NCBI GenBank assembly: GCA_025656455.1
Contig: JAHXHS010000002.1
Coordinates: 62,001-126,000 of the forward strand
DNA from: Candidatus Thiodiazotropha sp. (ex Epidulcina cf. delphinae)
Lineage (GTDB): Bacteria > Pseudomonadota > Gammaproteobacteria > Chromatiales > Chromatiaceae
Length of the DNA stretch: 64,000 nt
Reading direction: 5' to 3'
Position 1 is the first letter of the stretch. Every line of letters starts with the position of its first letter. Of this stretch, positions 1-8,687 are shown one piece after another. Under the pieces are notes generated by a model. The model was not told the DNA's origin. It made no database searches and saw only the letters and a program-made list of their open reading frames with translations. Both the position numbers and the translations under genes were made by a program.

Positions 1-160
1 CGTTCATGGCATACAGCACACGACGATGCACAGGCTTGAGTCCGTCACGGACATCCGGTAGCGCACGACCCACAATCACGCTCATGGCGTAAGCGAGATA
101 GGATTGTTGCATCTCGTCTTCGAGATTGACGGGGAGTACTTCTTTGGCGAATTCTGTCAT
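1..160 (-). CDS. gyrA: DNA gyrase subunit A, N-terminal fragment
   Basis: Only the first 53 codons are in the window; the gene runs off the left edge. The minus-strand ATG at 160 opens a protein beginning [19 protein letters not shown] and continuing through [17 protein letters not shown] and [12 protein letters not shown], the highly conserved start of GyrA. GyrA forms the A2B2 gyrase that introduces negative supercoils using ATP. The catalytic tyrosine and the quinolone-resistance region lie outside the window, so they cannot be checked. The neighbour mtnA is read in the same direction and lies upstream, separated by a terminator, as in Pseudomonas. Confidence 0.95.
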   Translation of the reverse strand, partial: MTEFAKEVLPVNLEDEMQQSYLAYAMSVIVGRALPDVRDGLKPVHRRVLYAMN

Positions 161-214
161 AGGGGATTGCTGTCTTTCGCTACCGCCCAAGCCGATCCTC
201 TAGGGCGTCAGAAA

Positions 215-235
215 AAAAGAGTAGTGTACCATAGC
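215..235 (-). promoter_or_regulatory. Putative extended -10 promoter of gyrA
   Basis: On the minus strand, TGG directly followed by TACACT (228 down to 223) forms an extended -10 element about 65 bases upstream of the gyrA ATG. No clear -35 is visible, which is usual for extended -10 promoters. It lies between the mtnA terminator and gyrA, so gyrA probably has its own transcript. This is inference from motif and position. Confidence 0.35.
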
Positions 236-253
236 CCCTTATCACTGTGTTGT

Positions 254-284
254 ATAAAAAACGTCTGAAATCCCATTTCAGACG
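254..284 (-). terminator. Rho-independent terminator after mtnA
   Basis: Perfect 10-bp stem: arms at 262-271 and 275-284 (CGTCTGAAAT and its complement) with a 3-base loop. Read on the minus strand it is followed by a run of T. It lies 9 bases beyond the mtnA stop codon, so it ends the mtnA transcript before gyrA. Confidence 0.85.
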
Positions 285-292
285 CTCTCAGA

Positions 293-1357
293 TCAACTTA
301 TCATCAGTTTTTCCATCTTTTTCTCATCTGGCAAGCACACAACTCCCCTTTCCGTGACAATCGCGTCCACTAATTCGGCCGGGGTGACGTCAAACACCGG
401 ATTCCATGCGTCCGCCCCCTGCGCGGCGACCTGCCGACCGCCGCAATAGCGCAGCTCGTCCGCATCTCTCACCTCGATGGGTATCTCCCTCCCGGAAGGG
501 AGACTCATATCGATAGTGGACGTGGGCGCCACCACCATCACCTTGACTCCATGGTGTTTGGCTGCCACGGCCAGGCTGTAGGTGCCGATCTTATTGGCCA
601 CGTCACCGTTGGCCGCAATCCGGTCGGATCCGACGATCACCCAACCCACGTCCCCTTGCGTCATGCGGCTTGCGGCCGCGCCGTCCGCCAACAGGGTGAC
701 GGGAATCCCGTCCTGGAGCAGTTCCCAGGCGGTCAGGCGCGCCCCTTGCAGCCAGGGGCGGGTCTCGTCGGCAAGTACCTCCCGGATCATACCCTTTCCA
801 TGCGCAGCGCGGATGACGCCCAAGGCGGTCCCATAGCCGCCCGTGGCTAGTGCGCCGGCGTTGCAGTGGGTGATGACCACGGTGTCGGCGTCGATCAGCG
901 CCGCACCCGACTCTCCCATTCGCCGGTTAGCCATGACATCTTCACGATGGATAAGCATGGCTTCCTGCAACAGGGCGTCACCGGGGTCTCCCTCCCTTGA
1001 TAACTGCCCGATCAGCGCCTCCATTCTGCTCAAAGCCCAGAAGAGATTCACCGCCGTGGGTCTGGATTGACGCAACTTGTCGAGATCGGCCTGAATAGCG
1101 GATTGCCAACCATCGGTTGATCTCCGAGAGGCGGCGACTCCTGCCAACACCACGCCATAGGCAGCGGTAATACCGATGGCGGGCGCTCCTCGAACAACCA
1201 TGGCATGGATCGCCTGCGCCGTTTCAGAGGCGGTTTTCAATTCGAGATATTCGGCCCGTTCGGGCAGATATCGTTGGTCAAGCAGAAAAAGCCGGCCATC
1301 CCGCCAAACTATGGCGTCATCGGGACGGGCTTGGGTGGGTATATTTGATGCTTCCAT
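293..1357 (-). CDS. mtnA: S-methyl-5-thioribose-1-phosphate isomerase
   Basis: This 354-residue protein has the usual length and motifs of MtnA, the aldose-ketose isomerase that converts methylthioribose-1-phosphate to methylthioribulose-1-phosphate in methionine salvage. It is cytosolic and belongs to the eIF2B alpha/beta/delta superfamily. Visible family signatures are [14 protein letters not shown] near residue 55, [17 protein letters not shown] near 160 (carrying the catalytic Cys) and [18 protein letters not shown] near 240 (carrying the catalytic Asp). It is transcribed divergently from mtaD, whose product can feed the same salvage route. The start codon lies close to repeat-element ends at 1365-1419, so its promoter region may be shaped by those repeats. 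Confidence 0.93.
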   Translation of the reverse strand: MEASNIPTQARPDDAIVWRDGRLFLLDQRYLPERAEYLELKTASETAQAIHAMVVRGAPAIGITAAYGVVLAGVAASRRSTDGWQSAIQADLDKLRQSRPTAVNLFWALSRMEALIGQLSREGDPGDALLQEAMLIHREDVMANRRMGESGAALIDADTVVITHCNAGALATGGYGTALGVIRAAHGKGMIREVLADETRPWLQGARLTAWELLQDGIPVTLLADGAAASRMTQGDVGWVIVGSDRIAANGDVANKIGTYSLAVAAKHHGVKVMVVAPTSTIDMSLPSGREIPIEVRDADELRYCGGRQVAAQGADAWNPVFDVTPAELVDAIVTERGVVCLPDEKKMEKLMIS

Positions 1358-1364
1358 CTCATGT

Positions 1365-1419
1365 GGTACCGTTTATACGTTACACCACACTAGTGTCGCA
1401 TATTGTTTGACGATTTCAG
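1365..1419. repeat. Two fused mobile-element termini between mtnA and mtaD
   Basis: Bases 1365-1393 carry the terminus GTTTATACGTTACACCAC ending in CTAG, the same as 41156-41185. Sharing that CTAG, bases 1390-1419 carry a diverged copy of the terminus of the 46801-47125 element (CTAGTGT, then ATTGTTTGACG, then TTTCAG). No internal sequence remains between them. This looks like the scar of two neighbouring non-autonomous elements in a divergent promoter region. Confidence 0.6.
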
Positions 1420-1477
1420 AGAGACTCACCCCGCCCTGAACCCACGGATTCGGGATAAACCGATAAAAAGGCCAGCG

Positions 1478-2809
1478 ATGCCAGAACAAGTCGATCAACT
1501 CATCCATGCCGAATGGATCATTCCAGTCGTCCCGGAAAACCAGGTCCTGGACAGCCATTCACTAGCCGTCAAAGGCGGACGTATCGAGGCAATCCTGCCA
1601 ACGGCGCAGGCAAAATCCAGATATCAGGCAGCTCATGAGACCGCTCTACCGGGCCAGGCGCTGCTGCCAGGACTGATCAATGCCCATACTCACGCGGCGA
1701 TGGCGCTGCTCAGGGGACTGGCCGACGACCTGCCCTTGATGACCTGGCTCAACGAACACATCTGGCCGGCCGAGGCGAAATGGGTCAGCGAGGAGTTCAT
1801 CCACGACGGCACCCAACTGGCGATCGCGGAGATGCTCCTTAGCGGCACCACCTGTTTCAACGATATGTATTTCTTTCCCGATATCACGGGCAGGGTCGCG
1901 GATAGCGCAGGCATCCGCGGCGTGCTCGGCCTGATCGCCATCGACTTCCCCTCCGCCTGGGCCAGTGACGGCGACGATTACCTGCACAAAGGCCTGCAGG
2001 TGCATGATCAGTTTCGCGCCAATCCATTGATCCATACAGCCTTCGCCCCCCATGCCCCCTACTCCGTGGGAAATCCGGTACTGGAGCGTATTCAGGTGCT
2101 GGCGGACGAGCTTGAAATCCCCGTGCACATGCATGTCCACGAGACCCACGACGAAATCGTACAGGGGCTGCAACACCATGACACCCGACCCATGTCGCGC
2201 CTGCACGCCTTGGGCCTGCTGTCGCCTTCGCTGGCCGCGGTACACATGACCCACCTGGAGCCGCAAGAGATCGAGATCTTCGCCGCCAGCGGCGCGCATG
2301 TCGTGCACTGCCCTGAATCCAACCTAAAACTCGCCAGCGGATTCTGCCCGGTCAGCGAGTTGCTGGAGGCAGAGATCAACGTGGCCCTAGGCACCGACGG
2401 CGCAGCCAGCAACAACGACCTGGATATGTTCAGCGAGATGCGCACCGCCGCCTTGCTGGCCAAGGGTGTCGGCGCAAACGCCAGCGCCCTGCCCGCCGCC
2501 AGGGCGCTCTCCATGGCAACGATCAACGGCGCCAGGGCGCTCGGCCTTCATCAGGAGACGGGATCCCTGGAGCCGGGCAAATCGGCTGATATGATTGCCG
2601 TGGATTTGAACCGGGTGCATACCCAGCCGGTCTACCATCCCATTTCGCAATTGGTCTATGCGGCAGGGCGGGAACAGGTCACTCATGTCTGGGTGGCAGG
2701 CCGTCTGCTGGTCAACGACGGCGCCCTCACCACCCTGGATGTCGCCCAGTTGAATGCCCGTGCCTCCCATTGGGGGGAACGCATCCTGGCCGCGGACGTC
2801 CATACTTAG
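1478..2809 (+). CDS. mtaD: 5-methylthioadenosine / S-adenosylhomocysteine deaminase (TRZ/ATZ amidohydrolase)
   Basis: Metal-dependent amidohydrolase of 443 residues. Zinc-site motifs are in order: NAHTHAAMALLRG (HxH) near residue 65, VHETHDE near 220, HMTHLEP near 250 and LGTDGAASNNDLDM near 310. The family deaminates methylthioadenosine, S-adenosylhomocysteine or related nucleosides. The ATG at 1478 is chosen because the longer reading frame (from 1403) would begin inside repeat DNA and add a non-conserved leader. The order mtnA / mtaD / ubiG / mupP / yciK matches Pseudomonas. The TAG stop codon at 2807-2809 is also the first three bases of a repeat element. Confidence 0.88.
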   Translation: MPEQVDQLIHAEWIIPVVPENQVLDSHSLAVKGGRIEAILPTAQAKSRYQAAHETALPGQALLPGLINAHTHAAMALLRGLADDLPLMTWLNEHIWPAEAKWVSEEFIHDGTQLAIAEMLLSGTTCFNDMYFFPDITGRVADSAGIRGVLGLIAIDFPSAWASDGDDYLHKGLQVHDQFRANPLIHTAFAPHAPYSVGNPVLERIQVLADELEIPVHMHVHETHDEIVQGLQHHDTRPMSRLHALGLLSPSLAAVHMTHLEPQEIEIFAASGAHVVHCPESNLKLASGFCPVSELLEAEINVALGTDGAASNNDLDMFSEMRTAALLAKGVGANASALPAARALSMATINGARALGLHQETGSLEPGKSADMIAVDLNRVHTQPVYHPISQLVYAAGREQVTHVWVAGRLLVNDGALTTLDVAQLNARASHWGERILAADVHT

Positions 2810-2988
2810 CGCCCGTCCGGAAACTACAGAGATCGTCATTCCAGCGCATGCCGGAGAAGTGGTGCATGGATGCACCGATTACGGAACAAAGGATGCAATC
2901 CAGTCAGTCGTTGAATTCCCTGGATCCCGGCATACGCCGGGATGACGTGGCTTTAAAAAAGCGTGTGTTTCTGGACGGAGACTATCTA
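2807..2988. repeat. REP-like palindromic element, copy 1 (TAG-stop family)
   Basis: The element begins TAGCGCCCGTCCGGAAAC and ends near GTTTCTGGACGGAGACTATC, imperfect inverted ends. Inside are CGTCATTCC and a second half ending GGGATGACGTGG around the palindrome CCCGGCATACGCCGGG. Copies 2 and 3 are at 13220-13363 and 29679-29757. It has no coding capacity. The mtaD stop codon is its first triplet. Confidence 0.75.
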
Positions 2989-2992
2989 AGGT

Positions 2993-3041
2993 TATCAACC
3001 CGGCATTTTTAATGGCGTGTGTTTTGATGCCGGGTCAATAG
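2993..3041. repeat. Short palindrome from termini of the 20534-20818 element
   Basis: Arms AACCCGGCAT (about 2997-3006) and ATGCCGGGT (about 3027-3035) face each other and match the outer parts of the inverted repeats at 20534-20566 and 20786-20818. It fills the space between the REP-like element and the ubiG leader. The interior of the larger element is missing. Confidence 0.5.
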
Positions 3042-3143
3042 TAAGTAGACGCACCACAAAAAAATCCGGGCGCTCGTAAATTTCTCCGGTGATGTGTAAC
3101 CTACCCTGCAACAGCACATCACACCATCAAGCCAAGCAATCAA

Positions 3144-3854
3144 ATGAATCAGCAACAGGTCAATGTCGATCATGCGGAGATAAACAAGTTCGAAGAGCTT
3201 GCATCCCGCTGGTGGGATCCTCACAGCGAGTTCAAGCCGCTGCATGAGATCAATCCCCTCCGATTGGATTACATTCGGCGGTTTACGCCGCTGAATGGCA
3301 AAAAGGTTCTCGATGTGGGGTGTGGCGGTGGCATTCTCTCGGAGAGCATGGCTGCTTGCGGGGCCCGGGTAACCGGCATCGATATGGGAGAAGCACCGCT
3401 TCAGGTGGCCAAATTGCATCTGTTGGAATCCGGCCTGGAGGTCGAGTACGAGCGCATTCCGGTAGAGCGGCTCGCGGATGAGCAACCCGCCTCTTTCGAC
3501 TTGGTGACCTGTATGGAGATGCTGGAGCATGTGCCCGACCCGGCTTCAGTGGTCAAGGCCTGTTGCAAAATCGTGAAACCCGGCGGTCATGTCTTCTTCT
3601 CCACCATCAATCGCAATCCAAAATCATACCTGTTTGCTATCATCGGCGCCGAATATCTGTTGAAACTGCTGCCTAAAGGCACCCACGACTACGCCAAATT
3701 CATCCGCCCCTCGGAACTCAACGCCTGGATTCGAGAGGCTGACCTCATTAGCCGCGATATGATCGGACTGAGCTATAATCCGCTGACCCAGACCTACAAA
3801 TTGGGTGAAGATGTGGATGTCAACTATATGATTACAACCGAGAAACAGGACTGA
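3144..3854 (+). CDS. ubiG: Ubiquinone biosynthesis O-methyltransferase UbiG
   Basis: Class I SAM-dependent methyltransferase of 236 residues, the normal UbiG length. It carries out both O-methylations of the ubiquinone ring (polyprenyl-dihydroxyphenol and demethylubiquinol). The N-terminal [19 protein letters not shown] is a UbiG signature. The SAM-binding motif [13 protein letters not shown] is near residue 55, followed by VTGIDMG and [11 protein letters not shown], and then the family segment [12 protein letters not shown]. It is 39 bases before mupP and probably co-transcribed with it. A quinone-based respiratory chain fits the oxidase and reductase genes elsewhere in the window. Confidence 0.95.
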   Translation: MNQQQVNVDHAEINKFEELASRWWDPHSEFKPLHEINPLRLDYIRRFTPLNGKKVLDVGCGGGILSESMAACGARVTGIDMGEAPLQVAKLHLLESGLEVEYERIPVERLADEQPASFDLVTCMEMLEHVPDPASVVKACCKIVKPGGHVFFSTINRNPKSYLFAIIGAEYLLKLLPKGTHDYAKFIRPSELNAWIREADLISRDMIGLSYNPLTQTYKLGEDVDVNYMITTEKQD

Positions 3855-3893
3855 GCTTAACAAGCGCCGGTCGGATCCTAGTACTCCTTCAAC

Positions 3894-4544
3894 ATGACTA
3901 TCGAGTGCGTTCTGTTCGATCTCGATGGCACCTTTGCCGATACCGCCCCGGATCTGCATTTTGCCCTCAATCAGGTCCTGGCGAAGCACGGCCGGCAACC
4001 CATTTCCTATCAACAGATCCGGCCAGCGGTCTCTCACGGCAGCCAGGCCATGTTAAAGGTCGGCTTCGGCATCGAACCCGACGACCCTCGATTCAGCCAA
4101 TTGCAAAAGGATTTTCTGGCTATCTACCTGAATAATATCGCGGTGCAAACAAAACCCTTCGATGGCATACCGGCATTGATCGAGAGACTGGAGCAGCGTG
4201 CGATTCGCTGGGGCATAGTCACCAACAAGCCCGCCTGGCTGACCGACCCATTGATGCGTGAATTGGATATGCATCAACGGGCCAGCGCCATTGTCAGCGG
4301 CGACACCACCCCGTATACCAAACCGCATCCCGAACCGGTCCGACACGCCTGTCAATTGGCGGGTGTCGATCCCGCCCGCTCACTCTACGTGGGAGACGCC
4401 ATACGGGATATCCAGGCAGGCCGCCATGCAGGCACAAAGACTTTGATTGCACTGTTCGGCTACCTCTCCGATGACGATGAACCGTCCAAGTGGGAGGCGG
4501 ATGGCCAGGTCAGCCACCCATTGGAAATTCTCCACTGGCTCTGA
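3894..4544 (+). CDS. mupP: HAD phosphatase, probable N-acetylmuramic acid 6-phosphate phosphatase MupP
   Basis: Phosphoglycolate-phosphatase-like HAD protein of 216 residues. The nucleophile motif DLDGTFADTAPDL is at residues 8-20, motif II is GIVTNKP near 105, the lysine motif TKPHPEP is near 140 and the acidic motif YVGDAIRDIQAG is near 165. Sequence alone would allow gph. The order ubiG-this gene-yciK is the one in which Pseudomonas MupP was characterised; MupP feeds recycled MurNAc to UDP-MurNAc synthesis with AmgK and MurU. MupP is therefore preferred from context; AmgK and MurU are not in the window. Confidence 0.8.
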   Translation: MTIECVLFDLDGTFADTAPDLHFALNQVLAKHGRQPISYQQIRPAVSHGSQAMLKVGFGIEPDDPRFSQLQKDFLAIYLNNIAVQTKPFDGIPALIERLEQRAIRWGIVTNKPAWLTDPLMRELDMHQRASAIVSGDTTPYTKPHPEPVRHACQLAGVDPARSLYVGDAIRDIQAGRHAGTKTLIALFGYLSDDDEPSKWEADGQVSHPLEILHWL

Positions 4545-4638
4545 CCCGGATGTTTCACCCAGGACTGGTGCCTGTGCGGCAACGCTGAAAAAATAGGTTC
4601 TTCCCCTGATCAAGCGGGTAACAGAAAGAGAATTATTT

Positions 4639-4987
4639 ACTATCCGCTGAGCGGGTAGTATGACGCAAGCCCCCAGAGGGAGCTATGTCAGGACTACCTC
4701 TCACTTTTCTGCACCTGCACTCTGCCAGCCTAGTTTTTCTCAACTGGCCAGGGATGCAAAATTTCTCTCGCCAAGATCGCAAAGTACGCCAAGAAGACAT
4801 TGCCCGAGGACCCTTTGCGATCTTTGCGAGAGTTTCTTTTCATCTTATGATCTCAATATACTAACCCGAACGTAGGTTAGTAAGGTTCAGTTTCAACCTC
4901 CCTGCCTGAACCTGTCAACCAACTGCACGCCGGCACGGCAGAGCCTCTTCGTGTCTCACCGCCAAAGGCTGTGGTTTACCTACATTG
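4639..4987 (+). repeat. About 345-bp dispersed repeat, copy 1
   Basis: This stretch matches 17597-17932 in the opposite orientation over its whole length. Shared landmarks in order are a small palindrome (CCGCTGAGCGGGTAGTA), GCCCCCAGAGGGAGCTATGTCAG, CTCACTTTTC, CAACTGGCCAG, an inverted pair built from CTCGCCAAGATCGCAAAG and CTTTGCGATCTTTGCGAGAG, and CGGCACGGCAGAGCCTCTTC ending TTTACCTACATTG. A 71-codon frame inside it also occurs, diverged, in copy 2 but looks like translated repeat, not a gene. The sequence GATCAAGCGGGTAACAGA just before it (about 4606-4623) recurs in similar form near 13498-13515. Confidence 0.75.
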
Positions 4988-5100
4988 TCGGGGTAGACCG
5001 GGACAAGAGGCGGGATAAGGAAAACAGCTAAGCGGAATATCAATGTCATACTTGCGCAGGATCGCTATAATGCTCCGCCCGTTCAATTGCAGGTAAGGCC

Positions 5101-5847
5101 ATGCACGACTACCGACCCGATAAAGACATCCTCAAGGAGCGCGTGATTCTGGTGACCGGCGCCGGAAGCGGCATCGGCCAGGCGGCCGCCAAGGCGTTCG
5201 CCGAACACGGCGCCACTGTGGTGTTGCTGGGACGCAACGAACGCAGACTCGAGGAGACCTATGACGCCATCGAAACAGCCGGCAGTCCCACGCCGATCCT
5301 TATCCCCTTCGACCTGGAGAAGGCGCCGGCCAGTGACTACTATGCGCTGGGCGAGAGCCTCTACCAGGAGTTCGGCCAGCTTCACGGACTCCTGCACAAT
5401 GCGGCACAACTCGCCCTGTTGAGCCGTATCGACGATTTCGATCCAGAGACCTGGAACAAGGTCATCCAGGTTAACCTGACAGCGGCCTTTTTACTGACCC
5501 AAGCCTGCTTGCCCCTATTGCGCAGATCGGACGATGCCTCGATCATCTTCACCTCTGACCAGGTCGGACGCAAAGGCAAGGCCTATTGGGGGGCCTATGG
5601 GGTCTCGAAGTTCGGCCTTGAAGGTCTGATGCAGACCTTGGCCGATGAACTGGAGGAGAGCCAGATTCGTGTCAACAGCATTGCCCCCGGTCCCACGCAA
5701 ACCGCGTTACGTGCCTGGGCGTACCCTGGCGAGGACCCGAGCAGGCTTCCACTCCCTGAAAGCATTGTCGGCAATTATCTCTACTTGATGGGGCCGGATA
5801 GTCAAAACGTCAACGGCCAGGCATTATCTGCCCGGCCGTATGGTTAA
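5101..5847 (+). CDS. yciK: YciK-family short-chain dehydrogenase/reductase
   Basis: Classical SDR of 248 residues. The NAD(P) motif TGAGSGIGQ is near residue 20, LHNAAQL (NNAG-like) near 95, the catalytic Ser lies in the IIFTSDQVGR segment near 150 and YGVSKFGLEG gives the catalytic Tyr-Lys pair near 165. The substrate is not known for this family. It ends the mtaD-ubiG-mupP-yciK series, but a 556-base gap holding a dispersed repeat separates it from mupP, so it probably has its own promoter here. AAGG lies just before the ATG. Confidence 0.88.
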   Translation: MHDYRPDKDILKERVILVTGAGSGIGQAAAKAFAEHGATVVLLGRNERRLEETYDAIETAGSPTPILIPFDLEKAPASDYYALGESLYQEFGQLHGLLHNAAQLALLSRIDDFDPETWNKVIQVNLTAAFLLTQACLPLLRRSDDASIIFTSDQVGRKGKAYWGAYGVSKFGLEGLMQTLADELEESQIRVNSIAPGPTQTALRAWAYPGEDPSRLPLPESIVGNYLYLMGPDSQNVNGQALSARPYG

Positions 5848-5863
5848 CGTTAAAGATGACAAG

Positions 5864-6034
5864 TTATCTGGCTACTTCCTGTGCCTTGGCATCCAGAAAC
5901 TCTCTTGTGATCATATTCCGATAGAGCTGTAGCACTTGCCGCTCACGGGAACTCTTCACTCGCTTGATCATGTCGATCGATTGGATGACTTCTATGCGCT
6001 CCTTTTGGGTTAACCCACTGGTTAGTTTTGGCAT
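5864..6034 (-). CDS. Small basic protein of unknown function (56 aa)
   Basis: I do not recognise this protein. The start MPKLTSGLTQKERIEVIQ is chosen because a good ribosome binding site, GGGGAG, lies about 8 bases upstream; an earlier ATG in frame would put that site inside the gene. The chain is charged and helix-prone (KRVKSSRERQVLQLYRNM), without cysteines, signal peptide or membrane segment. It converges on yciK with a 16-base gap. It could be a small regulatory or nucleic-acid-binding protein, but nothing in the sequence shows that. Confidence 0.5.
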   Translation of the reverse strand: MPKLTSGLTQKERIEVIQSIDMIKRVKSSRERQVLQLYRNMITREFLDAKAQEVAR

Positions 6035-6250
6035 ATCATCACTCCCCAAGCCTTTTTATAATTCAAGTATAGTCTCGACACGCCACGCCCGTTATAAGCA
6101 TTGCACTGACACAGATCATGGAATGCGCCGACTAGACGTCTTTACCCTTAAAACCCCGGAACAGCTCCTGTTACCAACCTGGATATGCACCGGTATTATC
6201 AACCATAGACCAGATATCCAGACAAATAAATACTTGAGTAAAAAAGTATG

Positions 6251-8008
6251 TTAATGCCCCTGATGGGGGTATTGTTTTTCCGGTTTTTTCTTGCTCACCC
6301 TCTCCTCTTCAGAGACCACCAGGGTGTAGTTGTCCTGCCTCACCCCCTGCAGCAGCAGATCCACATTGTCCTTTGGCACATCGATCATCTGCAGGGCGAT
6401 CGCGCCTAAGCGCAAGCTGCTCTCCAACGCTTCCGGGAAGGCGTGACTGGCGCCGGCCTTGAGCAAGTGACCGCACGCCTCAAGATCCCTGGCTCGGGAA
6501 ATCACCGGGACATGCGGATAGGCATTGCGCACATGGGAGACAGCGCGCAGGGCAACCGGTCCGTTGTCAATGGTCAGCACCACCAGCGATGCATTTCCCA
6601 CACTGGCGGCATCCAGCAGGTCGGGATCGCTGATATCGCCGTAGTAGACCGGGAGGCCGTCCCGCTTTCCCTGTGCGACACGATCCGGGCGGGTATCGAA
6701 AACCACGATGGGCACGCCGCTGGTATGCAGCAACACCGCCACGGTATGTCCCACTCGGCCGTATCCGCCCACGATCACCCGCCTATGTCCCTCTCCCTGG
6801 TCCGCCGGAAAGAGCAGATGCTCCGCTTCACCCTTGGCGCTGTCCGCATGTCTTGCCAGCCTGTCGCTGGCGCGCACCAGCAGCGGTGTAATCAACATGC
6901 TCACTGATATCACACCCACCGCCATGACAAAGGTCCCTTCATCTATCACCTGGAGGGCCATCGCGGAACCGAACAGCACAAAGCCGAATTCCCCCCCCTG
7001 GGCAAGGAAGAAGCTGACCCGCACAGCAACCTGCCTGGAAAATCCAAAACTCAGCGCAAGCAGAAACAGCACCGCTAACTTAATCGCCACAATCACCAGG
7101 ATATGTTGCGCAAACATTGCGGCTTGCTGGTAGATGGAGGAGAAATCGATCGACATCCCGACCGCAACGAAGAACAGACTCATCAACAGCCCCTTGTAGG
7201 GTTCGATGAAGGCCTGGATCTGCAACCGGTAACTCGACCCTGAAAGCAGCATTCCCATCACGAAGGCCCCTAGGGCCATGGAGAGCCCGGCCTGATCCAT
7301 CGCCCAGGCGGCAAGAAAGACCGCCAGCATAACCACCAGCAGGAAACCCTCCCGATTCCCCTGTTGCGCCAATTTGTTAAGCACAAAGGGCAGGATATAG
7401 CGCCCCACTCCCACCACCACCGAGATCATGCCGACCACGATCACCACCTGCTGCCAAATCGGCACCTCGGCGGAGAGCTTGCCGGTATCGGAAAGAATAG
7501 GCACTGCCGCCAACAACGGCACGATGGCCAGATCCTGCATCAGCAGAACCGAAAAAGCGGTCATGCCGTGTCGACTGGCGATCTCCCCCCGCTCCTGCAG
7601 GATCTGAATGACGAAGGCCGTTGACGAAAGGGCGAAGGTCAGGCCGATCAGCAGCGACAGCAACCAGGAGGACTCATAGAGATGCATATACAGGGCGATG
7701 GCCAAACCCGTCAGCAGAATCTGCAGCGAGCCGAGACCAAATACCTCTCGGCGCATCTCCCATAATCGGCGCGGCCTCATCTCCAGACCGATAAGGAACA
7801 GCAGCAACACTACCCCCAACTCGGTGAAGTGGCGCACATCCTCGACATGTTCGGTGACATAAGGACCGGGTGAGTAGGGACCCACCACGATGCCTGCGAC
7901 GAGAAGGCCTAACACCGATCCGAGCCCGAGATGTTTGAATAGCGCCACGGCGACGGAAGTGGCGATCAGCAGCAGGAGAGCGGAAATCAGAAATGTATCC
8001 AGATGCAT
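6251..8008 (-). CDS. Kef-type monovalent cation:proton antiporter (CPA2) with RCK domain
   Basis: A 585-residue membrane protein. Residues 1-380 form about 12 hydrophobic segments of the Na+/H+ exchanger fold, including GLLVAGIVVGPYSPGP and LLFLIGLEMRPRRLW typical of KefB/KefC/YbaL. Residues 410-530 are an RCK (TrkA-N) nucleotide-binding domain with RRVIVGGYGRVGH (GxGxxG). The family moves K+ or Na+ in exchange for protons at the inner membrane, gated by NAD(H) or glutathione adducts in Kef. Exact cation and ligand cannot be read from sequence. GAGG precedes the ATG. It is a single-gene unit; the upstream side is filled with repeats. Confidence 0.88.
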   Translation of the reverse strand: MHLDTFLISALLLLIATSVAVALFKHLGLGSVLGLLVAGIVVGPYSPGPYVTEHVEDVRHFTELGVVLLLFLIGLEMRPRRLWEMRREVFGLGSLQILLTGLAIALYMHLYESSWLLSLLIGLTFALSSTAFVIQILQERGEIASRHGMTAFSVLLMQDLAIVPLLAAVPILSDTGKLSAEVPIWQQVVIVVGMISVVVGVGRYILPFVLNKLAQQGNREGFLLVVMLAVFLAAWAMDQAGLSMALGAFVMGMLLSGSSYRLQIQAFIEPYKGLLMSLFFVAVGMSIDFSSIYQQAAMFAQHILVIVAIKLAVLFLLALSFGFSRQVAVRVSFFLAQGGEFGFVLFGSAMALQVIDEGTFVMAVGVISVSMLITPLLVRASDRLARHADSAKGEAEHLLFPADQGEGHRRVIVGGYGRVGHTVAVLLHTSGVPIVVFDTRPDRVAQGKRDGLPVYYGDISDPDLLDAASVGNASLVVLTIDNGPVALRAVSHVRNAYPHVPVISRARDLEACGHLLKAGASHAFPEALESSLRLGAIALQMIDVPKDNVDLLLQGVRQDNYTLVVSEEERVSKKKPEKQYPHQGH

Positions 8009-8092
8009 GGGGCCTCGTCTGGGTTAGGGGCTGCGGGTCATCGATGACCGCTACCTATGCATGATCTTGAAGAACGATGGTATACCTCGTCA

Positions 8093-8300
8093 TAGACCAA
8101 CTCGAACGCTTGTTAGGGCCTGTTAACACTAATTTGATAGCCACTGCCAAGGCCCTTCGGGTTGCGCCTGAAAAAGCGCTACTCGGCGTTACTCGTCGCT
8201 CATTTGGCGTGGCCAAACTACGCTCCTCGTACCTTGATTGGCGCTTTTTCAGGCACACACAGACAAGACTCGGCGAATCGCAATGGCTATGCCCGATTAT
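8093..8300. repeat. Long imperfect hairpin repeat upstream of the kef gene
   Basis: GCCTGAAAAAGCGC (about 8167-8180) and GCGCTTTTTCAGGC (about 8241-8254) form a perfect long-range stem. The left boundary contains TTAGGGCCTGTTAACAC. A partial terminus of the 31329 element (TATACCTCGTCATAGA) lies just before, at 8079-8094. Two open frames of 67 and 88 codons run over the hairpin in opposite directions; they are treated as by-products. Confidence 0.55.
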
Positions 8301-8335
8301 GACACGCCTCTATGGCGAATCAAGATGCAGACTCG

Positions 8336-8433
8336 ACAGCTAGTCTTGCGCTCGCACGCCTAGCAGCTAGCCGCTTCCTGACTGGCTGCATCCTAAGTTA
8401 TCAGGTTGACGGAGTACTAGTACTCCTTCAACC
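8336..8433. repeat. Half copy of the 30931-31241 element plus a second terminus
   Basis: Bases 8336-8419 are an inverted, diverged copy of the first ~100 bases of the element at 30931: GCTCGCACGCCTAGCAGCTA, then CTGCATCCTAAGTTATCAGG up to GGAGTACTAG. A new outward terminus CTAGTACTCCTTCAACC starts at the same CTAG (8417-8433), as if two elements met head to head. Confidence 0.6.
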
Positions 8434-8480
8434 TTGAAAAGTGTTGGGTCATCCGCTTGTTGCATTCCCTACTATCTGCG

Positions 8481-8665
8481 CTAGTGTGGGACACTACACT
8501 AGGGGGTGTTCTCAATCATCGTTCGCGGCGTGATTCTGGCCCTTTTCCGCGCTGGTGGCGTTGCGATTCGTTGCAATAGAATGACTATTACGCCTCATCG
8601 CGCCTTGCCAGCACGAAAAATGACTCAGAATCACGCTCACTCAGGTAATTGAGAACACCCCCTAG
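8481..8665. mobile_element. MITE-like element with 18-bp perfect inverted repeats (type E)
   Basis: CTAGGGGGTGTTCTCAAT at 8499-8516 is exactly complementary to 8648-8665, giving a 167-bp element with no transposase. Directly before it, sharing the CTAG, lies the near-palindrome CTAGTGTGGGACACTACACT (8481-8502), which is two termini of the 46801 element fused without an interior. Directly after it (8662-8678) a terminus of the 30931 type runs into the ribosome binding site of the next gene. Confidence 0.7.
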
Positions 8666-8687
8666 TACGCCTTCAAGGAGAGTGGAA

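Noticed and set aside
1403..1477. Longer N-terminus for mtaD
   Set aside because: The added 25 codons overlap fused element termini and lack the start of the amidohydrolase fold; ATG at 1478 fits better.
4660..4875. 71-codon frame, with a diverged counterpart at 17712-17909 (minus)
   Set aside because: Both lie wholly inside the 340-bp dispersed repeat; similarity follows from DNA repeat identity, and neither has a good ribosome binding site.
8055..8343. Open frames of 67 and 88 codons on opposite strands
   Set aside because: They cover a long hairpin repeat and mirror each other; no protein family features.
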